Source: CAWBUW01 sp963792075 (GTDB lineage Bacteria > Chloroflexota > Anaerolineae > Anaerolineales > UBA4823). Taken from it: a stretch of 64,000 nucleotides of DNA. Where the stretch lies: the NCBI GenBank assembly GCA_963792075.1, contig CAWBUW010000007.1:868001-932000 (forward strand), written 5' to 3'. This document shows, piece after piece, positions 1 to 7,179 of this stretch. A program made the translations under genes and the position numbers. The notes under the pieces were generated by a model. It was not told the DNA's origin. It ran no database searches and saw only the letters and a program-made list of their open reading frames with translations. Numbering within the stretch: the first letter of the stretch is position 1; every line of letters begins with the position of its first letter.

Positions 1-1433
1 TGCGCGACGCGGCCCACTTGTGGGGTAAAGGCGCCATTGAAGTCGAGAACCAGTTCAAAGAGAAGCTGGGTGAAGAATTCCAGATTGCGGCCATAGGCCC
101 CGGCGGCGAAAACCAGGTGCTTTTCGCCTGCATCAACCACGATTATGGGCGCCAGGCCGGGCGCGGCGGAGTAGGCGCGGTGATGGGCAGTAAAAAGCTC
201 AAAGCCATTGTGCTGCACGGTACGCAGTCCGTGCCGGTGGCAGATACCGCTGCCTATCGCAAAGCCGGTGTGGCGATCTACAAGGCTTGCAAAGACGCAG
301 AGGGCCTGAAAGAGTGGACGCGCTACGGCACGACCATTGTTACCAGTTGGTGTGATGAAGTAGGCGCTCTGCCTACGCGCAACTTCAGCGCCGGTTCCTT
401 CGAGGGCGGCAAGACGCTCTACGGCCCGGTGATGCGCGAGCAAATTGTTACCGCCGACAAGGGCTGCTTTGGCTGCCCATGCCCGTGCGGGAAATACAGC
501 ACGCTGAAGCGCTATGGCACGTACGTAGAAGGCCCGGAGTACGAGAGCATTGGCCTGCTTGGTTCGAACCTGGGCATCTCGGATATACAGGATGTGGCGC
601 AAGCTAATCTGCTGTGCGACGACCTGGGGATCGACTCGATTAGCGCCGGCAGCGTCATCGGCTGGGCCATGGAATGCTATCAAAAAGGCATCCTGACTCA
701 AGAAGACACGGATGGGTTGGACCTGCACTTCGGCAATGTCGAGGCGACATTCAGCGCCATCCACAAGATCGCTGCCCGGGAGGGCAAGCTGGGGGCGCTG
801 CTCTCGGAAGGCGTCAAGAAGGCCGCCCAAAAAGTGGGCCAGGGCAGCGAAAAATTCGCCATTCACATCAAAGGCATGGAACAGTCCGCCTATGCCACGC
901 ATAACGCGACTGCCATGCTGCTGGCGTACATGACTTGCGATGTGGGCGCTCATCACAACCGGTCATGGGCCATCACCTATGATTTGCAAGTGGGCCGCGA
1001 GCGTGTGGTGCCCGAAAAAGTACAGCGCATCATCTGGCTGCAAAACTTCCGCCCCATGTTCGATGTCCTGGGCGGGTGCCGCCTGCAATGGGTGGAGCTG
1101 GGCATTGACCGCGACTTGTATGTACCCGCATTAGAGGCGATCACCGGTATTCACCGTTCCTGGGAAGACCTGGAGCAGGTAGGCAATCGCATCTGGAACT
1201 TGACCCGCCTGTATTGGATGCGTGAGAATGAGGGGTTTGACCGGACATGGGATTTACCCTCGCCGCGTTTCTACCAAGAAGCCCCCACGACGGGCGCGAC
1301 TACCGGGCAGATCACGAAATACGAAGATGTCGAACGCCTGCTGGACATGTACTACGAACAGCGCGGCTGGTCTGCCCAAGGCTTGCCCACGCCAGAGACG
1401 CTGGAAAAGATTGGTTTGCAGGCATTCATTTGA
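1..1433 (+). CDS. Aldehyde:ferredoxin oxidoreductase family, 5' truncated by window edge
   Basis: The reading frame is open from the first bases, so the N-terminal part of the gene lies outside the window; about 476 residues are seen of a family usually near 600. Members are cytosolic tungsten-bispyranopterin enzymes that oxidise aldehydes to carboxylates with ferredoxin. The visible part keeps the iron-sulfur ligands as a CxxCxxxC motif (GCFGCPCPCGKY, near residue 155 of the visible part) and a late cysteine in DVLGGCRLQW, the expected fourth ligand. The stop codon overlaps the start of a MoaD-like gene, a pairing common for this family. The substrate cannot be read from the sequence. Confidence 0.9.
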   Translation, partial: RDAAHLWGKGAIEVENQFKEKLGEEFQIAAIGPGGENQVLFACINHDYGRQAGRGGVGAVMGSKKLKAIVLHGTQSVPVADTAAYRKAGVAIYKACKDAEGLKEWTRYGTTIVTSWCDEVGALPTRNFSAGSFEGGKTLYGPVMREQIVTADKGCFGCPCPCGKYSTLKRYGTYVEGPEYESIGLLGSNLGISDIQDVAQANLLCDDLGIDSISAGSVIGWAMECYQKGILTQEDTDGLDLHFGNVEATFSAIHKIAAREGKLGALLSEGVKKAAQKVGQGSEKFAIHIKGMEQSAYATHNATAMLLAYMTCDVGAHHNRSWAITYDLQVGRERVVPEKVQRIIWLQNFRPMFDVLGGCRLQWVELGIDRDLYVPALEAITGIHRSWEDLEQVGNRIWNLTRLYWMRENEGFDRTWDLPSPRFYQEAPTTGATTGQITKYEDVERLLDMYYEQRGWSAQGLPTPETLEKIGLQAFI

Positions 1434-1654
1434 CCGCGATCATCAAACCCTACGGCATATTGAAATCTTACGTCGCTGGGCAAGCTGAAGTCACCGTCGA
1501 GGCCGGGCAGACGATTCGCGAGACGCTGGTAGCGCTTAAGATCATCCCCGAATTAGCTGCGTTGGTTTTGGTCAATGATGAAAATCAATCCAAGGACTAC
1601 GTAGTGAAAGACGGGGATGTGATTAAGCTGATGGCTGTGATGGGGGGCGGGTAG
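1430..1654 (+). CDS. MoaD/ThiS-family small sulfur-carrier-like protein
   Basis: This 74-residue protein starts at a TTG that overlaps the stop codon of the oxidoreductase gene by 4 nt, which suggests translational coupling. It has the beta-grasp pattern of MoaD/ThiS: an early VTVEAGQTIRETL stretch, then KDGDVIKLMAVMGGG at the end. The C-terminal Gly-Gly is what MoaD uses for thiocarboxylate formation in pterin-cofactor synthesis. I infer that it serves cofactor assembly or sulfuration of the neighbouring tungsten enzyme. A longer open frame upstream of the TTG only reads through the end of the previous gene. Confidence 0.8.
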   Translation: MTAIIKPYGILKSYVAGQAEVTVEAGQTIRETLVALKIIPELAALVLVNDENQSKDYVVKDGDVIKLMAVMGGG

Positions 1655-1757
1655 CGATACAGGGTTCGTGGAAGCTTAGGGATCTCAATCACGAATTTAT
1701 TCGTTTGTTCGTTGGATTGGCTACGATCCCTGCCAGCATGGCGGGGTTTCGCAATCT

Positions 1758-2075
1758 CTATCTTACCAACGTTTCTTCCATCGGCGAGACTTCCGCTTCC
1801 AGGCGGTCCCCCAGTTCTTCCCTGGCCATCTCCAGCTCATAAAGAGACTGAAGATTAAGCCAGAATTCCGGTGTGGTGTTCGTGGCGCGCGCCAGCCTGA
1901 GCGCCGTGTCGCCGCTGATCCCACGCCGGCCGCGCACGACGTCATTCAGCCGCGTAGTAGTGATATTCATCGACTTCGCGAGCTTGTTCTGTGACACTCC
2001 CCACGGCTTCAGGAATTCTTCAAGGAGCACTTCTCCAGGATGTACAGGCGGAATCTTGTCCATTTGTAACCTCAT
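1758..2075 (-). CDS. higA: HigA-type antitoxin, XRE/HTH
   Basis: A 105-residue helix-turn-helix protein with the HigA opening (PPVHPGEVLLEEFLKPWGVS), an HTH around residues 25-65 (NKLAKSMNITTTRLNDVVRG) and the family signature PEFWLNLQ. HigA proteins neutralise a RelE-fold mRNA interferase and repress their own promoter. The start codon overlaps the toxin stop by 4 nt (ATGA). Toxin-before-antitoxin order is typical of higBA. Confidence 0.9.
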   Translation of the reverse strand: MRLQMDKIPPVHPGEVLLEEFLKPWGVSQNKLAKSMNITTTRLNDVVRGRRGISGDTALRLARATNTTPEFWLNLQSLYELEMAREELGDRLEAEVSPMEETLVR

Positions 2076-2356
2076 TTGTGATAATCCACGATTTCAACAT
2101 TGTGGGCATCTTTGCCCAACCATTCAAAGCAGATCCTCCACCGATTATTTACCCGGATTGAGTATTGGTCGCTCCTCTCGCCCTGCAGCTTCTCGAGCCG
2201 GTTGCCGGGCGGGGATTTCAGGTCTAATAGGGCAGTAGCAGAATGGATCATTGCCAGCTTGCGGTAAGCAGCCGCCTGAATATCCCTCGGAAGTTTTGTG
2301 GACCATTCCCGGGTAAATACCTTTCTGGTTGCTTCATCTTTGAAAGAGAGAATCAT
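2072..2356 (-). CDS. higB: HigB-type RelE-fold toxin
   Basis: A 94-residue protein of the HigB/RelE fold. Features are KLPRDIQAAAYRKLAMIHSA near the N-terminus, the PPGNRLEKLQGERSDQYSIR core and NNRWRICFEW, the strand carrying catalytic basic residues in this family; it ends in VEIVDYHK. Such toxins cleave mRNA on the ribosome. It precedes higA on the same strand. A TATAAT box lies 6 nt before the ATG, so the transcript is probably leaderless. Confidence 0.9.
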   Translation of the reverse strand: MILSFKDEATRKVFTREWSTKLPRDIQAAAYRKLAMIHSATALLDLKSPPGNRLEKLQGERSDQYSIRVNNRWRICFEWLGKDAHNVEIVDYHK

Positions 2357-2362
2357 ATCTTT

Positions 2363-2368
2363 ATTATA
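2363..2368 (-). promoter_or_regulatory. -10 box of higBA, apparently leaderless
   Basis: TATAAT on the minus strand is followed by 6 nt (AAAGAT) and then the higB ATG, placing the expected transcription start at or next to the start codon. No convincing -35 box or Shine-Dalgarno sequence was seen. Confidence 0.55.
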
Positions 2369-2477
2369 TCCTGCTTTTCGATATAAAGTATAAATATTTT
2401 CTAATCCATGACTTGGTGAATAGATTTCGAATCTGTTTGCCTAAAGCTTATTTTGCTGCCACAGGCTGAAAGGCAAA

Positions 2478-2515
2478 ATTGCAAAAATCCCACAAAAGTG
2501 GGGCTTTTGCAGGAT
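2478..2515 (-). terminator. Hairpin downstream of tRNA-Gln
   Basis: A roughly 13-bp imperfect stem (arms 2481-2493 and 2498-2510, loop of 4 nt). On the minus strand it is followed by a T-rich stretch, and it sits about 85 nt beyond tRNA-Gln. A plausible intrinsic terminator for that gene. Confidence 0.5.
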
Positions 2516-2593
2516 TTTTCGAGCTAATTTGGATCTATGTTCGATTTTTTGGGCCGTTTTTAAGGCCAAAGTGGGAGAAAATGAAAAACCAGG

Positions 2594-2664
2594 CTGGGGA
2601 TGAAGGAGTTGAACCTCCGCATACAGATCCAGAGTTTGCTGTCCTACCACTAGACGAATCCCCA
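2594..2664 (-). tRNA. tRNA-Gln (anticodon CTG)
   Basis: Read on the minus strand, a 71-nt cloverleaf can be folded. The acceptor stem has 7 bp beginning with the U1-A72 pair typical of tRNA-Gln. The D arm is GTCT/GGAC, the anticodon loop CTCTGGA (anticodon CTG), and the T arm contains GGTTCAACT. One A-C mismatch occurs in the anticodon stem. CCA is not encoded. It lies just downstream of the glutamyl-tRNA synthetase gene on the same strand. Confidence 0.9.
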
Positions 2665-2702
2665 ATTAGTAAAGTGGGGATTATTTTACCACAATTTGCT
2701 TT

Positions 2703-4190
2703 TTACATCCCTTCCAGCAGCGCTACCGCCCTCCGCAGGCGAGCCAGTACTTTCTCCCGGCCAATGATCTCCATGCTTTCGAACAGAGGCGGGCTGACCG
2801 TCTGGCCAGTCACCGCGGCGCGCAAAATTCCAAACAACTGCCCGGCGCTTAAACCCAATTCTTCTCCCAGCTCCCGCAGCGGGGCTTCCATCGTTGTGTG
2901 TGTCAGCTCGGGTAAGCCTTCGATCAATGTCAGCGCTATGCGGACGGCATTCGCCGACGCCGCGGGGGTCAGGTTTTTACCCACCAGGTCTTCCCGGTTT
3001 GGCTCCACGTTTTCTTTAAAGAAGAACCCTGCCATAGCTGGCGCTTCATCCAGCCCGCCCAGGCGTTCCTGGACAATTGGCGCAATCTTGCGCAGCCGCG
3101 CATCATCTGCATCGATACCCGCCTGGGTAAAGAATGGTTTGATTCTCCCAGCCAGGTCATCCAGCGCCAGGCTGCGGATGTGTAAACCGTTAAAATGATC
3201 GAACTTGGTAAAGTTAATCGCCGCAGGTGCCGGGTTGAGCTTGTCCAGGCTGAACTTTTCAATCAAGTCCTGCATGGTAAAGAATTCAGTATGATCGTCA
3301 TAGCTCCAGCCCATCAGGGCGATCCAGTTAACCACGGCCTCCGGCAGATAGCCCAATCCTTCCAGGTCGGTCAGGAAGATCGAATAACCGTCTTTCATAA
3401 ATTCCGAAGATTCGCGCTTGCTCATCTTGCCCTTACCACTCGGCTTCAAGAATAACGATAGGTGCAAGAATTCCGGCATGGGCCAGCCTAAAGCCCGGAT
3501 CACGTGCGCGTGCAGCGGCAAGCTCGGCAGCCACTCCGAACCACGCACCACGTGCGTGATCTTCATATCGAAGTCGTCTGCCATCGCGGCCAGGTGATAC
3601 ACCGGCAGCCCATCGGATCTCACCAGGATGGCATCATCCAGGTTGCTGTTTTCTACAGTAATCTCCCCACGCAAGCGGTCCGTGACCGTAATCGTGCCTT
3701 CGTGCGGCATCTTGAAGCGCACCACATGTTTCTCCCCATTAGCGACCCGCCGGGCAGCCTCGTCTGGGTCCAGGCGGCGGCACAACCCATCGTAATGGGG
3801 GGACAGTTTTTGCTTCTGTTGTTCCTGGCGTACCTTCTCCAGCCGGTCGGGCGTACAAAAGCAGTAATAAGCGTGTCCGCGCTCGATCAACTGGCGCTCA
3901 TACATCTGGTATTGGTCGCGGCGCTGCGATTGGCGGTAGGGTCCGTAGGGCCCGCCCACATCAAAGCCTTCATCCCATTCCAACCCCAGCCAATGCAGCC
4001 CATGCGCAATCTCTTCCTCTGCTCCTGGGACGTAGCGCCTGGTGTCTGTATCTTCCAGGCGTAAAATGAATTGACCACCCGTCTGCCGCGCCATCAAAAA
4101 ATTATATAAGGCTGTCCGCCCTCCGCCGACGTGTAAACGCCCCGTGGGGGAAGGTGCAAAACGTACCCGTACTGGGGATTGTGTTGTCAT
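2703..4190 (-). CDS. gltX: Glutamyl-tRNA synthetase
   Basis: A class I aminoacyl-tRNA synthetase of 495 residues that attaches glutamate to tRNA. It opens with RVRFAPSPTGRLHVGGGRTALYN in two adjoining blocks (HVGG is the HIGH-type motif) and has the KMSKR loop as GKMSKRESS. The chosen ATG at 4190 has AAGGAG 6 nt upstream; an ATG at 4208 would place that ribosome site inside the coding region. tRNA-Gln lies 39 nt beyond the stop on the same strand. If this genome lacks GlnRS, the enzyme would be non-discriminating and also charge tRNA-Gln with Glu for GatCAB; that is inference. Confidence 0.95.
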   Translation of the reverse strand: MTTQSPVRVRFAPSPTGRLHVGGGRTALYNFLMARQTGGQFILRLEDTDTRRYVPGAEEEIAHGLHWLGLEWDEGFDVGGPYGPYRQSQRRDQYQMYERQLIERGHAYYCFCTPDRLEKVRQEQQKQKLSPHYDGLCRRLDPDEAARRVANGEKHVVRFKMPHEGTITVTDRLRGEITVENSNLDDAILVRSDGLPVYHLAAMADDFDMKITHVVRGSEWLPSLPLHAHVIRALGWPMPEFLHLSLFLKPSGKGKMSKRESSEFMKDGYSIFLTDLEGLGYLPEAVVNWIALMGWSYDDHTEFFTMQDLIEKFSLDKLNPAPAAINFTKFDHFNGLHIRSLALDDLAGRIKPFFTQAGIDADDARLRKIAPIVQERLGGLDEAPAMAGFFFKENVEPNREDLVGKNLTPAASANAVRIALTLIEGLPELTHTTMEAPLRELGEELGLSAGQLFGILRAAVTGQTVSPPLFESMEIIGREKVLARLRRAVALLEGM

Positions 4191-4215
4191 CCCATGCTCC
4201 TTAAACAATTATTTT

Positions 4216-4258
4216 ACGTGTTGATTGCGCACAATAAAATTGTGCGCAATCAACACGT
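4216..4258. repeat. Perfect palindrome, 20-bp arms, 3-nt loop
   Basis: The arms 4216-4235 and 4239-4258 are exactly complementary (loop AAA). It lies between rodA and gltX, both on the minus strand. It has no T-tract of the usual terminator kind and belongs structurally to the series of long palindromes in this window. Confidence 0.85.
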
Positions 4259-4272
4259 AGGCCCATTTTACT

Positions 4273-5367
4273 TCAAAATTCCAGCGCCCGGTGACGCAAC
4301 ACGACGCTTTCCACCAATCCAACCCCCATCAATAGCGAAAGCAGTGACGATCCCCCATACGATATGAACGGCAAAGTCAGGCCTGTAGCCGGCAAAAGCT
4401 GCAAATTCACCCCCATATTCACCATTGCCTGGAAGGCAAACAGAGTAGCCACACCATAACAGATCAGCCCGCCGAACGTGTCCCGGGATATACGCGCCGC
4501 TCGCAGTACACGGAAAATCACGAACATCATCACCAGCATCATGATCACGATGCCGATGAAACCGAACTCCTCCGCGGTCACAGAAAAAATGAAGTCGGAC
4601 CAGCGCACTTTTAGAAAGCGTCCCTGCACCTGCGTCCCCTGTCCATACCCTTGCCCAAACCACCCTCCGGAGCCAATGGCGATCAGCGCCTGCTGCAGGT
4701 TGTACTGCTCGCCATAGCTCGCTGCCGGGTCGGGGAAAATAAAATTCAAGATGCGCCGTTGCTGGTATTCCTCCAGGAATGGGAAAGCGACAAAGGGGAG
4801 CACCGTCCCCCCCACAAAGAACAGCAGCAAATGCTGCCAGCGCAGCCCGCCTGCCCAAAGCAGGGCAAACCAGACCGCCAGGATCACCAGAGAAGTAGAC
4901 AGGTTCGGTTGGAGCAAAATAGGCAGCATGACCCCCGCAGTATACAACAGGCTGCGCGCCACCCCGATCAGGCTGCCTATCCTTTCCCGGTTGCGCGCAA
5001 AAAAGTCTGCCAGAGTCAGGATCACCACGATCTTGGCGATCTCGGAGGGCTGGATCAAGATCACACCCGTGTCAAACCAGCGCGCCGAACCGTACAACGC
5101 CTGGCCGGCGATTGTCAATGCTGCCAGGAACACCACGGTGATCACATACATTGGCCGGCTGATGGAAGCCCAAAGGTGGTAGTCGATACTGGCGACGATG
5201 AATACAACCACAAATCCGGCTGCCGCGAAGATAATCTGCCTCTGGACCAGGTTGGCTTGTTCCAACTCGATGTTGCCTGCCACCGCAGAGCGGATCATTG
5301 TTACGCCAAAAATGGTCAGCAGCGCCACCGCCCCCAACAGCCAGAAATCGAAATGCCTCCAGTTCAC
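4273..5367 (-). CDS. rodA: RodA, SEDS peptidoglycan polymerase
   Basis: A 364-residue polytopic membrane protein of the SEDS family, the glycosyltransferase that extends glycan strands from lipid II during elongation, with PBP2 as partner. Landmarks are ARWFD (W97), the IQPSEIAK motif (105-112) and KVRWSDFIFSVTAEEFG, with D258 at the position of the essential SEDS aspartate. The widely conserved QPDLGT motif reads QPNLST (153-158), with Asn in place of Asp. Translation starts at a GTG overlapping the minE stop by 4 nt. It is the last gene of the mre-min operon; its partner mrdA is four genes upstream. Confidence 0.93.
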   Translation of the reverse strand: MNWRHFDFWLLGAVALLTIFGVTMIRSAVAGNIELEQANLVQRQIIFAAAGFVVVFIVASIDYHLWASISRPMYVITVVFLAALTIAGQALYGSARWFDTGVILIQPSEIAKIVVILTLADFFARNRERIGSLIGVARSLLYTAGVMLPILLQPNLSTSLVILAVWFALLWAGGLRWQHLLLFFVGGTVLPFVAFPFLEEYQQRRILNFIFPDPAASYGEQYNLQQALIAIGSGGWFGQGYGQGTQVQGRFLKVRWSDFIFSVTAEEFGFIGIVIMMLVMMFVIFRVLRAARISRDTFGGLICYGVATLFAFQAMVNMGVNLQLLPATGLTLPFISYGGSSLLSLLMGVGLVESVVLRHRALEF

Positions 5368-5627
5368 TTACCCCGCCGCATTGGTCGCAGCGGAATATCC
5401 GCTATCAACCGCTGCTCACGGCCCTCCTGCTGCATCGCGATCCTTACTGTACGCGGGTCGATCTCCACATAGCGCGAGATCACCTCGATCAACTCATCCT
5501 TCATCGAATTTAATTTCGTCGGCGTCAGGTCCGTACGATCATGGATCAAGACCAATTGCAAACGTTCCTTAGCCTGGTTGGCGCTCTTCCTGTCACGGCC
5601 GAAGAGCGATTCAAAGAAGCTGCTCAT
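5364..5627 (-). CDS. minE: MinE, topological specificity factor
   Basis: An 87-residue protein matching MinE in length and pattern. It has an N-terminal amphipathic segment (MSSFFESLFGRDRKSANQ), the MinD-binding strand AKERLQLVLIHDR and the C-terminal dimer domain (DELIEVISRYVEIDPRTVRI). MinE stimulates MinD ATPase and drives Min oscillation. The ATG at 5627 lies 1 nt after the minD stop; a longer open frame upstream only reads through minD. Its presence implies an oscillating Min system rather than a DivIVA-anchored one. Confidence 0.93.
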   Translation of the reverse strand: MSSFFESLFGRDRKSANQAKERLQLVLIHDRTDLTPTKLNSMKDELIEVISRYVEIDPRTVRIAMQQEGREQRLIADIPLRPMRRGK

Positions 5628-5628
5628 C

Positions 5629-6426
5629 TTAGCCTCCTCGGAAAAGTCGTCCCAACTTATTAAAGAAACCGTTGTGGTTATCCAGGTTGATGAAAGGTAC
5701 ATCATACCCTTGCAGCCGGCGGGCGATATTGCGGAAGGCCTGCCCGGCCATGCTGCGGTTGTCCATCGCCACCGGTGCGCCGCGGTTGCCGCCCATCAGC
5801 ACGGCCTCGTCTTCAGGCACGATCCCCAATAGATCCACCGCCAGCAGCTCCAATACATCCTCAGTCGCCAGCATATCCCCGCGCTTCACCATTTCCGGTT
5901 TAAGCCGGTTGATGATCAAACGCGCCGGTCCTTTTTCTTCGGCCTCGATCAAGCCAATGATCCGGTCAGCGTCGCGTACCGCCGAGACTTCCGGATTGGT
6001 GACCACGATCACCATATCTGCCGGAGCAACAGCGTTGCGGAAACCGCGTTCAATCCCGGCGGGCGAGTCGACTATGATCCAATCGCATTCCGAGCGCAGT
6101 TCATCACACAGCCGGATCATATCACTCGGCGAGACGGCTGTTTTGTCCCGAGTTTGCGCCGCAGGGATCAAATACAGCTCTGGCATACGTTTATCGCGGA
6201 TCATCGCCTGGCGCAGCCGGCAGCGGCCTTCAATCACATCGACAATATCGTAAACGATCCGGTTTTCCAGCCCCAGGATCACATCCAGGTTGCGCAGCCC
6301 GATATCCGCGTCGATGCACACTACTTTGGCGCCATCCGTAGCCAACGCCACAGCCAGGTTCGCGGCTGTAGTGGTCTTACCCACGCCCCCCTTGCCCGAA
6401 GTCACAGTTACTACTTTAGCCACCAT
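5629..6426 (-). CDS. minD: MinD, septum-site ATPase
   Basis: A 265-residue ParA/MinD-family ATPase with the deviant Walker A motif GKGGVGKTTT (residues 11-20), the switch regions CIDADIGLRNLD and IIVDSPAGIERG, and a C-terminal amphipathic stretch (FFNKLGRLFRGG) that serves as membrane-targeting helix in this family. Bound to the membrane it recruits MinC to block FtsZ assembly away from mid-cell. It lies between minC and minE in one operon. Confidence 0.96.
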   Translation of the reverse strand: MVAKVVTVTSGKGGVGKTTTAANLAVALATDGAKVVCIDADIGLRNLDVILGLENRIVYDIVDVIEGRCRLRQAMIRDKRMPELYLIPAAQTRDKTAVSPSDMIRLCDELRSECDWIIVDSPAGIERGFRNAVAPADMVIVVTNPEVSAVRDADRIIGLIEAEEKGPARLIINRLKPEMVKRGDMLATEDVLELLAVDLLGIVPEDEAVLMGGNRGAPVAMDNRSMAGQAFRNIARRLQGYDVPFINLDNHNGFFNKLGRLFRGG

Positions 6427-6432
6427 AAATGA

Positions 6433-7116
6433 TTACCTTACTTTCCATTCTTCCGATATAACTTTCCCATCTTTCAGGCAGGCTTGCTCTGGCAGCGCTT
6501 TTCCCCTCCGCTGGGGTGAAAGCGCGATTTGCTCGCCAATGCGGAGCTGTGTAGGGCTTAAATCCAATGCACACACCACCGCCTCGCCATCTCCTTCGGC
6601 GCCAGCATGCACCACGCCGCGTAAATGCCCCCAAACGACCACGCTCCCCCCGGCAATAATTTCCGCTCCTGGGTTGACATCCCCAATCACGATCACGCTG
6701 CCTGGAAATTTCAAAGAGTAACCTGACCGCAGCGTTCGCCGGATGACCATTGCGCTTTCGCCGCCTTGCACCTCGGTATCCGCCGCAGCCTGGCTGCGAA
6801 AATAAGTGTTCGCGGAGGGTCGTGAGAGCCGAGTTGCCAGTCCAAGCGACTGAGCCGTCTGCTCGGTGGTCGGTGAATTGCTCAACACACCCCATAATGA
6901 CAAGGAACGCTCCGAAATTTCGTCGCGCAAGCTGCCCAATTCGGCTGCATGCAAAACCTGGTTCCCCACGTCCAGGTACAGCTTCCCACCGCGCAAAAAA
7001 TCCTGCTGCTGAGTCATCAGCTCCAACAGCGCAGCGCGCAGCTCAGGCCATTCCCCCTCTCCCATCGAGACGAGCAGCCCCTCACGAATCCCTTTGATCT
7101 GTACCTTAGGTGGCAT
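6433..7116 (-). CDS. minC: MinC, division inhibitor
   Basis: A 227-residue protein. The C-terminal beta-helix domain that binds MinD is clear: TLRSGYSLKFPGSVIVIGDV, followed by NPGAEIIAGGSVVVWGHLRG. The N-terminal roughly 95 residues (VQIKGIREGLLVSM...) fit the FtsZ-antagonising domain. The start at 7116 (MPPKVQIKG) is preferred because the family similarity begins there. It is 63 nt downstream of mrdA and 6 nt upstream of minD. Confidence 0.92.
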   Translation of the reverse strand: MPPKVQIKGIREGLLVSMGEGEWPELRAALLELMTQQQDFLRGGKLYLDVGNQVLHAAELGSLRDEISERSLSLWGVLSNSPTTEQTAQSLGLATRLSRPSANTYFRSQAAADTEVQGGESAMVIRRTLRSGYSLKFPGSVIVIGDVNPGAEIIAGGSVVVWGHLRGVVHAGAEGDGEAVVCALDLSPTQLRIGEQIALSPQRRGKALPEQACLKDGKVISEEWKVR

Positions 7117-7179
7117 ACGTAAGATTATACATGAAAATATCGCACAGTGTGTAGGGGCTGTCCACACTGTGAAGTTCAC

